DNA of 64,000 bases from Mercenaria mercenaria. Lineage: Eukaryota > Mollusca > Bivalvia > Venerida > Veneridae. The first letter of the stretch is position 1. Every line of letters begins with the position of its first letter. The notes beneath the pieces were generated by a model, which had not been told where the DNA came from, did no database searches, and saw only the letters and a program-made list of their open reading frames with translations. Both the position numbers and the translations under genes were made by a program. Where the stretch lies: positions 48,556,001 through 48,620,000 of the forward strand of contig NC_069371.1 of the NCBI RefSeq assembly GCF_021730395.1, in the 5' to 3' direction. This document shows positions 54,397-64,000 of the stretch, piece after piece.

Positions 54397-55685
54397 CTTT
54401 AATATAATAATTATAATATATATATAATTTTTGTTATTTATTATTGTCTTCGGTCGATATCTTTTTTTACCAATTAGTAGATGAAAGTTTCTACATAATC
54501 TTATGTCATATTGCCCTTATCAATCAGAACATTGAGATTTATGGATCATTAATCCTTGGGGCAGACTTTAGTGCTTTATGACTGTTTGGTCCTACCTATG
54601 CATGTTAGTTATCAGCCAATCAAAATAGAGCATCAGGTTTATCAGACTGCTACCTGTTGAAATGCAGCTTGTTTGTGACAACTTTCTTGAAACTGTGTTA
54701 CCAGTGTGAGCCAATGGGAACAAATTAGAACTTTTTAATTGGCATTGTTTCTTTTTAACTGGTAACTGTGAAAACCTCACTACTTAACATTGCAACTAAG
54801 AATGTGTCTAACCATTCTCTAACTAACTTGGAATCATTAAGATATCATTTTCAGTAATCATCATAGATGTAAATAATAGTCTGTGGTTGGTTACAGTACT
54901 ATGTGGTTAGTAGGAGCATATCTGATAATCAATTTATATATTCATCTGTTGTCAGCTTATACTGCTTATTTCAGTTATATATTAATTATGATTTTGAAAT
55001 CAATATTTTTTTAAATAATGCATTAAATGGCACTTCCTCTGCAATTATTGATGAATTTCAAAAAGTTGTTTTCTTCCAAATATTTTGACAATTGGATTAA
55101 AACGTATTGTTTTAAAAATTAAAAAAAAACATTTTCAGGTCTCAAAAAGGAAACGTTGACCTTGCTATGAATATTCACTCTGTCTCATATCTTTAAATAT
55201 TTGTTTCTTTCATACGCATAAAAAAAAATCAAATTAAAAATAAACAATAGTATCAGGGAATTCATACAAATACAACAATTGTCGCTACAGTGAGTTATTA
55301 ACACATATTGGCATAATTATGGTAAAATCTTTTCAATTCAATATTGAATGCAACACAAAAAATGTGTCTTTCACCATTCAGTAGAGAGTAGAGGACAGCT
55401 ATGTCATACTTAAGTATGAGGCATGAAGGTACATGGAGGTCTTGTGTGATAGACGTTACATAATAATAGTATCTAAATTGTCAAAAAAAACATAACGCGG
55501 AAATAATGCGACAATTTACATGTATATGATAAGAAGTCGTCTATATATATAACAGGAGTTCTCTCATTACAGCAGGCTTGGCTATTCGAAATGAACTTTC
55601 TATTAAGAATAAGTATTTAGTCCAAATTCATGTAAGAGAAATGGGGCATGATGCTGTGATCCTGTTCATTTGCAACCAATATTTG
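54397..55685. other. Intergenic AT-rich DNA
   Basis: No gene and no clear repeat is supported. Confidence 0.4.
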
Positions 55686-57165
55686 TGTGAAACAGAGCAA
55701 ATGTTTTCTATACGTTGCATATGAAAAATATATGGTACTTGGTGATTACTTTTCGCTTTCATAAAATTTATCCGTATAGGACTCAACGTAAATGAGGACC
55801 TTACACGATATTAAAAGCCTTAGTAATTCGGGCTACTATGACCTAAGATATATTTCACTAGTTAAATTTTTCAGCTTTCCCAAAACGCATCTGTATACGA
55901 CTCAACGCAGATAGGAACCGCATTACAAGGCTTTGTAGTATCGGGCTACAGTGACTTATGTGTTTGTCCCTCCCTGTCATTGAAGGTATATCTTTGAAGT
56001 TACGATTGTGATCTACAATTTGAGGCATTATATTGCCGATTCGGTGCATTGGTTAGGGCAGGGTGACGGTATCAATTCGGAGCAAAATTATATATTTACA
56101 GAGCAAATGTTTTCTGTACGTTGCATATGAAAACTATATGGTACTGGGTGATTACTTTGAGCTTTCACAAAACTTATCCGTATAGGACTCAACGTAAATG
56201 AGGACCTCACACGATATTAAAAGACTTACTAATTCGGTCTACTATGACCTAAGATATATTTCACTTGATCAGTTTTTCAGCTTTTACAAAACGCATCCGT
56301 ATACTACTCAACGCTGGTAGGAACCGCATTACAAGCCTTTGTCATATCGGGCTACAGTGACGTATGTGCTTGTCTCTCCCTGTTATTGAAGGTACGTCTT
56401 TGAAGTTAAGGTTGTGATCTACAATTTGAGGGGATACATTTCCGATTCGGTGCATTGGTTATGGCAGAGTGACGGTATCAATTCGGAGTAAAATTATATA
56501 TTTACAGAGCAAATGTTTTCTATACGTTGCATATGAAAAATATATGGTAATGGGTGATTACTTTGAGCTTTCACAAAGCGTATCCGTATAGGACTCAACG
56601 TAAATCAGGTCCTCACACGATATTAAAAGTCTAAGTAATTCGGGCTACTATATGCCCTAAGATATATTTTAGTAGTTAATTTTTTCAGCTTTCACAAAAC
56701 GCATCCGTATACGACTTAAGGCAGGTAGGATCCGCTTTACAAGCCTTTGTAATATCGGGCTACGGTGACTTATGTGTTTGTCCCTCCCTGTCATTGAAGA
56801 TATATCTTTAACGTTGAGATTGTGATCTACAGTTTGAGGGGTTACATTACCGATTCGGCGCATTTGTTAGGGCAGGGTGACGGTATCAATTCGGAGTAAA
56901 ATTATATATTTACAGACCAAATGTTCATATGGTACTGGGTGATTACTTTGAGCTTTCACAAAACTTATCCGTATAGGACTCAACGTAAATGAGGACCTCA
57001 CACGATATTAAAGACCTTAGTAATTCGGGCTACTATGACCTAAGATATATTTCACTAGTTAAACTTTTCAGCTTTCACAAAACGCATCCGTATACGACTC
57101 AACGCAGGTAGGAACCGCATTACAAGCCTTTGTAATATCGGGCTACAATGACTTATGTGTTGATT
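55686..57165. repeat. ~410-bp higher-order tandem repeat, about 3.6 copies
   Basis: Units start near 55690, 56098, 56509 and 56909 with AGCAAATGTTTTCT, ACGTTGCATATGAAAA and TACTGGGTGATTACTTT. Inside each unit two ~115-bp blocks are related to each other: one with CTTATCCGTATAGGACTCAA then CGTAAATGAGGACC, the other with CGCATCCGTATACGACTCAA then CGCAGGTAGGAACC. Both are followed by TAAT-x-TCGGGCTAC-x-TGAC. The unit also contains GATTCGGTGCATTGGTTA and GACGGTATCAATTCGGAG. Confidence 0.88.
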
Positions 57166-57845
57166 AAGCCAAGTATCTATGGACACACATGTAGCTCTAC
57201 TTGCAGTAACAGTGGCCTTGATCCCAGCGGCCCCAATGGCAATTTCAACTGTCATCACCATCTAAACTACCTACACACTATGTCTCATTCCCAGGGGGAA
57301 CCTATTTTTCTATTCTAGTAACAGTGACTTTGACCATGATCCGAATAACCACAAATATAATCCCAATATTTGTCTCCATAGAATTATGTACATACACCAT
57401 GTTTGGTGATAATAGATGTACCCAGTCTAAAATTATTGAGTGGAATAAAATCTGAAAAGTAGATCCCTCGGAATCACCGAGAACAAGGCAAACAGTGAAA
57501 ATTACAGTCAAAATGAGTTGAAATCAATGATCCCGAAGGACCAGAAAATATAGGAAGCCATTTCTCTACTTTTAATAAAAGTGACTTTAACCCAACAGAA
57601 TGCAATCCAAACTGTCACCTCCACCTAAGCAACCTAAAAACAAAGTTTTACAACCATACCTCATTCATAATTAGAGTTATGGAGCGGAAACTTATTTTTT
57701 CTAGTTTAAGTGACAGTGACCTTGATCTGAGTGACCCCCAAATACAATCTAAACATTTGTCTTGATAAAAGATATCTACACGTCAAGTTTGGTGACAAAA
57801 GTTCTTAAGCGGAAACGATTTATTTGATGCCACCCACATGTTTGA
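57166..57845. repeat. Diverged tandem-repeat element (TGACCTTGA type)
   Basis: The words ACAGTGGCCTTGATCCCAGC, ACAGTGACTTTGACCATGAT, AAGTGACTTTAACCC and ACAGTGACCTTGATCTGAGT recur at irregular 120-180 bp spacing with CAATCTAAAC or CAATCCAAAC words between them. Confidence 0.5.
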
Positions 57846-60545
57846 ACATCATACTCCATTCTCATAACTATGCTTGATTTGAAAACCCGGTTAAAAATTA
57901 AATTATTTTAGTGGGTAAATAAATATATATCAAACATGCCATAATTTCAGCTGCAATGACTTTACAAACAAGAACTATCAGCCTTTCGGCAGACTAAATA
58001 ATACCCCAGTAACACCGCTTTCTTATACGAAATAAAAGCTTTTTTGACAAACATTAAGCCAAAAAGTGGGTCATAATTTTTTTAAGTAAGTAGTAATTAT
58101 CTATCGTATATCTATGCTTTACTTTGTTATAAATATTAAGACTGTTATAGTAACTGGTGATTTATATTTGGAACTTATGTGGCTTTCAAAGAGCAGGTTA
58201 CTCATTGAAAATTTGAATTAAATATGATACATAATGTAAGTGTTAAAATTTAATTCAGTATCTAAAAAATAAGGCTTTTGTACTTATTTATTTTTTGATT
58301 ACTTTCAGAAAAATGTACTGCAAAAGATAATGTTCTACAAAGTTATTCAAAGGCAGATGAAAAAAAAAGTAATTTATGTGGTAACTGACATGGGCAAACA
58401 ATGTCAGTGAAGTTTCATCTGGTGTATACTTACTACTAGAGTTTAAAGAAAGTAATTATTCAAAATGGGAAACACGGCATTTGTAACGTGAGAAATGTAA
58501 CAATATTGCAACTTGTTTTTTTTTTGCCTACCATCTACAAAAGAGAACCTAAGTTGGAAATGTCTTGTGTAAGAAGTATCAGTTATGTTTCGTAAGTCTT
58601 ACGTATTTATAAGAGTTTTAGATATGATTTATTTGCAATTTAATTTCTATGTATTGATTAAAAGACAAAACTATTGTTTCATTGTGGATACATATTTCTT
58701 TCTCACTTTTCCTGTCCATTCCATACGTAAACTCATCCACACATTTGCAGTTGTAGACTGGCTGTCTGAATTCCGCCTAACTTGAATATCTTGTGCTGTT
58801 TTCCTGCATAAAGACTACACAGCACGTAAACAAAGAAATTTTCGTTTGAATTCCATACAATTTACATAATCCGTATCTATTTTAATATTCGACGACGTAC
58901 GGAATCTCTGTTATCTATGATATATTATAAACAATATTGAAAAAGTGAACTCTGCCTGGCAAAATGGACTTATATCCGTCTCTATTCCGTATTCATGACT
59001 TTCGTAAAATTTCATAAAGGTTCCGATGGCTGTAGCAGAAACCAGGACAAATATAAAATGTCTGTAACTTACATCGTCATTACAAGATACAAGAAAGTTT
59101 TATCTTACGTCGGATACGATATAACAAGTTTACATTAACTCATGAGCTAGTTTCGACAATTTATATAAGACAGAGAATAGCAAAGATAAAGCAGCTAAAA
59201 AGGAAAACATAATCATTTGTTTAAGCATATTTAAAACATACATTTATATGTTAGGTAAAAACTAAGAGATTTAGATCAAAGTACTATAGTATCTGTGATA
59301 AGGTTAAACGTATACATAAGACAATTACAAATAAAATACAATTTAATGTGTCTTTCTTGAAAACGTAAGAAAAAATACTGATAAATAACACTTATAATAA
59401 ATAGTTGGAATAGTTGGAATAGCACTATGTGCATATGAAAGAGAGACATTGAATAACATATTACTAAAGTAGACATATATATATTTTAACACGCTAAGAA
59501 AATTCTCCTTATGGAAGTAAAAAAGAAAATAAAGAAAAAAAATCAAAGATAATGAACACATTGTTCAAAGTAACGATATCACCCGGTTTTTACCGACATT
59601 TGAATGTCTAATCTGTCCAGTCAGTCTAATCGTCCAATCGACATCAGGTAGGTTTCTCTATGGAAAATAGAAAAAAAAGCACAGAGGGCACAACTGTCTG
59701 ACCATCTGGAGTATACAGACAAACATATTTCATGCTGAATAAAAAGAAAAAGAAAAGTGGGTATCATGTTTGATGCAAGAAAAATATTTTCAGTCAAACA
59801 AACGCCCTTAAAATAAACTAAAAATGAGACCCCAAAATGTACTGATGGTATTTAACCTAAATTTCCATTAGGAAAAGTCTGTTATGCTATATTTCTAGTA
59901 GAGATGAAATTACACAGTTCGGGTTTTCTACTATTTTAATATTTCTTCATATATAACACACTGTAATCTATCATAATCTCGATACCATGTATATGTTACA
60001 GTATATAGTCTTTCTAAATGTTTCTGTTACTGTACACACAATCTCTAATAGTCTCTATACATACTATCTCTGAAATCTCAAACTGTATCTATCAAACCAC
60101 TCAATGTTAACATGTCCAGGTCTGAAACATACATAATTACAATAGTAAAAGATAGATATGATGGATATCATACAGACAACAGATATCATACATACAATAG
60201 CTATCATACAATAGATATCAATGACACAAATCATAAGGCTTTACTTCAGCTATTTCATAGAAAGAAGATCCATGAATCTATCTGATGTTCACTTAGAACT
60301 TTATACTTTAATTACATAACAGATTATATAAATGATTTAAAACACAGTAAAATATATATCACATCATTTTTCAGTGGTGTAGTGGTATAGTGGTCTGCAT
60401 AGCGGCTAACATCTAGTATTACAAGTAACTGGCAAACTTCACTGATCTGGACTGCAGTCACTTTGTTCCTTTATATTAAAGTACATGTATATTAAAAACG
60501 ATAACACACTGACAATACAGTATACCTTATTTGTAGAATAAACAC
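57846..60545. other. Non-coding region
   Basis: I see no supported gene. Short frames do not look protein-like. A tRNA-like A-box fragment (CAGTGGTGTAGTGGTATAGT) lies near 60375. The segment could include a UTR or introns of a gene related to the candidate exon that follows. Confidence 0.35.
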
Positions 60546-60645
60546 CCACATGTACTCACACTCACCTGTCTCATTGCTATTACATAACCAGTGTACACCC
60601 AAGAGTTGTAACTGTGCTGCATTGTGAATAATAAGACATTCATGC
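60546..60645 (-). CDS. Candidate orphan exon, transmembrane-like
   Basis: On the minus strand a pyrimidine-rich acceptor (TTTTAACATCTAG) precedes about 80 nt reading MNVLLFTMQHSYNSWVYTGY then VIAMRQ, directly followed by a consensus donor GTGAGTGTG. The peptide is hydrophobic and resembles a membrane-carrier helix pair. I thought of SLC19-type transporters but cannot support that. No partner exon was found on either side, so it may be chance. Confidence 0.2.
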
Positions 60646-60899
60646 TAGATGTTAAAACAGAGGTAAAAGCAAGTGTAAACCTACGATTACAAAACTTTAT
60701 GTGGATTCCAGAATGACAAACAAAATGCATGAAACGAACGAATACAACAATATCGACCGAACCAGGAATAACACAAAACCATTGATACAATGTAGTAACA
60801 ACATACGAACCAAAATCCTTTATCGAAATTTATTTGATAGATTTATCAAAGTCAAAACACCTCTAGATCTTATCAACCATTTGCTAAACTAGAAATTAA

Positions 60900-61816
60900 A
60901 CATGGCGGTCTTTCCGGCAAACCAAACTCTGGCTTTTCCCCTAACTTTTTGCCACATGGCTAAGTATGGTAATATCTTGGAAAATTGGTCCATATTTTCG
61001 CGGACCATTCACTATATTACCTATATATAGACTACAGAATTTTATAAATTGCAGATATTGTTAAAGGATCTTACAAAAACTTACAATTAAATGATTACTA
61101 TATGCTTTATTTCTTTCAAATATCTGTGTTAAGTTGATTTGGCAACTGTAACCTCCTAATCTAGCTATATCTATGTTTTTAATCGTTCTTTTTAACTTTG
61201 CACCTAATGAGCTTGCTCATCTTTTAACAGTCTGTCCCAGACAAGCGCCTCCCAGTTTTAATCAGAATTGATTGTTGGTCAGTACACAGTAGATGTAGAT
61301 GTTTTTGCTGAATCTAGGAATGACAGTATTCGACCGGCTTGCGAAAAGAAAAAAACTGGCTGTGCCTACGGAAATTGTACGTCAATAATGACGGCGTTTA
61401 TCTATTGCTGTGTACTCTTCATTTTTTGAAGTACGGTATGGCTATCGGTTGAAAAACGAAGGATTTGGCAAGGAAATTTAGAATTTTTGATTTTTTTTGT
61501 GTAAGTTTCTAGTATTACCCAATTAAAAGTACTCTTTTTTGTCGAAGATCTGGGTATTGTTTATCACACGAGAACAGTTTTATTCATTTCCACTCTGAGC
61601 TGTTTAAGAAGACTTTTCACGACCAGGGCAACCGTGTTCTGCGTTTCGTAGTTCTTAAACATGATTAATATTCTGTCCTGTGCATACATACCATTTTTGT
61701 GAAACCAGGATTAAAAAGGCCTCCAGGAGAAAAACAGTTATAAAGCAACATACATGAGTGCTCGAATTTTTGGCTTGTCTATATGAAGTATCCATGCACT
61801 TTCACTTTATCTGTTA
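60900..61816. other. Non-coding region
   Basis: I see no supported gene or repeat. Confidence 0.4.
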
Positions 61817-61822
61817 TAGGAG

Positions 61823-62589
61823 CAGTGTACGAAATTCAGATTTGAATCCAATAGCCCTTTCGGGCTACCAGATTAAAAATTTTCCAAGCCCGACACTAAT
61901 TTTTCTAGCCCAAACTTTAACACCTTAAAATACATAATTTTTGCACCATATAACATTTTGTTTTACAGACATCTCTATGCATGTTTGAAGTAATAAAAAA
62001 GACATACAGTACATGTTTGCCATGTTTTAAAAAAAATTTGACTCAAAATACTCCAGTCCAGATCAGCATCGTCAGAGTCCAAAAGCATCGGACATGACAC
62101 TCCTTGCCAAAACGAAATCTAAACTGTTATGCCTGATTTTTTAGGATCCCCAGTCGCCAATTACTGCAACTCGGACTGTTGACAATTTGTAAGATGTAAT
62201 ACCGAGTGCTGAATACACATTACACACACGCTGATAGCATAATTTAAGCTCCACCTACTGCAGGTACTTGTGAGATTTTCGCGAGAAGTGTGAAAGCTAA
62301 TCAAATTATCCGTTACGCTAGAGGTGATTGTATTTAGCCAATTAGAGCTGCGGTTACGTCTTTGACACTGTTTGATTGTCAACACGTAAGAGTGCAAAAA
62401 CCAATAATTCCATAAGCGTTTCTCAGTCTGGAAAATCACGATGCAGTACTCGTTTAATTAGCATGTTTTTTTTTAAACAAATGAGGAAAATTCGGTAGCC
62501 CAGTCGGGCTTGTACCTGTGGAAAATAGGTAGCCCGAGCTGAAATTTGGTAGCCACGGGCTGTTGGACTACCGTGAATTTCGAACACTG
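61823..62589. mobile_element. Non-autonomous DNA transposon, hAT-like, 767 bp
   Basis: Inverted ends CAGTGTACGAAATTCA and TGAATTTCGAACACTG are flanked by TAGGAG at 61817-61822 and 62590-62595. Subterminal regions are rich in AGCCC/GGGCTA words (ATAGCCCTTTCGGGCTACCA on the left; GGTAGCCCAGTCGGGCTTGT and GGTAGCCACGGGCTGTTGGA on the right). The frames inside show no transposase. Confidence 0.83.
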
Positions 62590-62796
62590 TAGGAGAGATC
62601 GTGTTTGTAGGATGGAGTTCCCTCGTATCGCGGTTATAACAGTCGGAACATAAATAACATATCAATAAAGTCTGCATGCATGATCTTTAGTTTTTTTTCT
62701 GCATTAAAACTTTAAACCACTTCATTCATTTTTAGGAGTATTGCCCAACCCGGGTTCCCGGGCGGGTAGTCGCCAACCCTGGAGAAGATAGCTCTC

Positions 62797-62953
62797 ACGC
62801 TATTTTTTCAACCAACGGAAGTGGATTGAGCTCGGCTTGGACGTGAAAACACATGCGCATGCCGGGAATCTTGCTCTTTTTACCTGCCCTCACGGATTTT
62901 GTAGTTTCATTGCTAAGCCGGATTCAATCCACTTCCGTTGATTGAAAAAATGG
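62797..62953. mobile_element. Hairpin MITE with ~38-bp inverted ends
   Basis: GCTATTTTTTCAACCAACGG then AAGTGGATTGAGCTCGGC on the left is inverted to GCCGGATTCAATCCACTTCC then GTTGATTGAAAAAATGGC on the right, with a ~75-bp loop. Confidence 0.75.
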
Positions 62954-63154
62954 CGTCAGGACTACCTTGTCATTTTTTAATATCATCGGCAAATTCCTAA
63001 TATTTTAAAAAAGCATTTAATTTGAAAGCTGTGGGTTATTTGGTGACTATAAATGTAAAGAATTTCAAATAGGAGAAACAACGGTCAAACCACAGCGGGT
63101 AGTCAACACAGTGCAGCTTTATTTCCAGCCGCAGAGTACCTGTGGTTTAGGTTA

Positions 63155-63720
63155 AGGATTTGGTTCAAACTTCAAGTAATTGTTCCACATCATCTGGCAC
63201 CAATTTTTTGTGAATTGTGCCCCCTTTTAACTTATAGGTTGATTTTGATGGATTTTCATAATATTTCTGTTATTACATAAGGGATTTGATCCAAACTTAA
63301 TGTAATTGTTCCACATCCTTACCCACATCATATTACTGATACACAAAGGCCATAACTCTCGCACCAGTATTCCATGAATGATAAAATTTCAGTTAAAGTT
63401 TTGATGCACTTTCAATTACTAAATGAATTTGATTCTAACTTAAAATAGTTGTTCCACATTATCACCCATATCATATAACACAAGGACCACAATGTTTGCA
63501 CCAATATTTCATGAATTATGCCCCATTTTTACTTAGAATTTCAGGTTAATTAATTTATGATGCACTTTCACTATATATTATCTCTCAATGAATTTAATTC
63601 AAACGTAACATAGTGTGTTTACATTATCGTCCTCATCATATGACACAAAGTCCATATCTCTGGCACAATTATTTTATGAATTATGTCCCTTTTATACATA
63701 GTGTTTTTCTTCCACTATCT
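63155..63720. repeat. ~130-160 bp tandem repeat, about four copies
   Basis: Units share GATTTGGTTCAAACTTCAAG or GATTTGATCCAAACTTAATG, then TAATTGTTCCACAT, then CACCAAT or CACCAGTATTCCATGAAT, then TGCCCCTTTT-type words. They are diverged copies, probably part of a larger interspersed element. Confidence 0.7.
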
Positions 63721-63734
63721 CTGTTAGGCCTAAA

Positions 63735-64000
63735 AAAAAAATATGTTTGTTTCCTGTAACCCGACCGACCGTAAGTTTTTACCGCCGACCGCAATTTTTT
63801 TATGGGCTGAAATTCGAGATTCTGATCATATCTTTATTGATTATAGGGATAATTTAGTTGTACCCGACCTCGTCGCGCATAGTCACGAACGTTCCTGGTT
63901 CTGTCGACATGAAACAACATGGCGAAAAGCCTGTTTGTCGGTAGACTCGAGGTTCCGGGTTTTCACCCGCGAAAATCGAGAAGTTTTCTTTGATGCATAT
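63735..64000 (+). mobile_element. Incomplete element at window edge, with the shared hAT internal module
   Basis: GGTAGACTCGAGGTTCCGGG then TTTTCACCCGCGAAAATCGA at 63940-63985 matches the start of the modules at 38590 and 45529. Upstream CCCGACCGACCGTAAGTTTT and ACCGCCGACCGCAATTTTT look like subterminal repeats of a CCGACC type. The left end was not resolved and the right end lies outside the window. Confidence 0.5.

Noticed and set aside
62161-62677. Minus-strand frames of 84-92 codons
   Set aside because: They cover the non-coding interior and end of the hAT-like element at 61823-62589, with no domain seen.

Overview
This is eukaryotic, AT-rich, intron-bearing genomic DNA from an animal, most likely a marine bivalve mollusc. 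The evidence is the tRNA-derived SINEs, the palindromic MITEs, the interspersed elements with central ~150-180 bp tandem repeats, and spliced metazoan genes. A venerid clam such as Mercenaria is my best guess, made from familiarity with the SINE type and not from a search.

Four protein-coding genes are supported. Two paralogous CD225/dispanin (proline-rich transmembrane) genes lie in tandem on the minus strand, at 3028-6838 and 9649-14360. Each has four coding exons in identical phases, and each starts with a 13-nt coding exon. An intronless ankyrin-repeat/SOCS-box gene (ASB-like Cullin-RING adaptor, 432 aa) lies on the plus strand at 16978-18276. A complete 12-exon gene for the 26S proteasome lid subunit PSMD11/Rpn6 (418 aa) fills 31149-50402 on the minus strand, and its introns are loaded with transposons. 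A weak candidate exon lies near 60545 on the minus strand.

Layout: 1-3000 is SINE-bearing intergenic DNA; 3000-14400 the CD225 pair, with a 688-bp tandem duplication between them; 13.8-16.1 kb SINEs, including one nested in another with a 9-bp target duplication; 17-18.3 kb the ASB-like gene; 18.3-31 kb non-coding DNA with MITEs and a non-autonomous DNA transposon (28798-29710); 31-50.4 kb PSMD11; 50.8-64 kb non-coding DNA with tandem-repeat elements, a higher-order satellite and a hAT-like element.

The most unusual features are: (1) a minisatellite in intron 3 of the first CD225 gene whose unit is the 3' end of the adjacent exon plus its splice donor, repeated about 14 times; (2) CAGGG-terminated DNA elements with 5-bp target duplications, two of which share an internal module despite different ends; (3) a group of tandem-repeat elements that share an ACAAGAG start followed by a variable hairpin and a GAGCTAAAA-type end. 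The genes do not form a pathway together. The CD225 genes are membrane proteins with possible antiviral or trafficking roles, and the ASB-like protein and PSMD11 are both in the ubiquitin-proteasome system, probably by coincidence.
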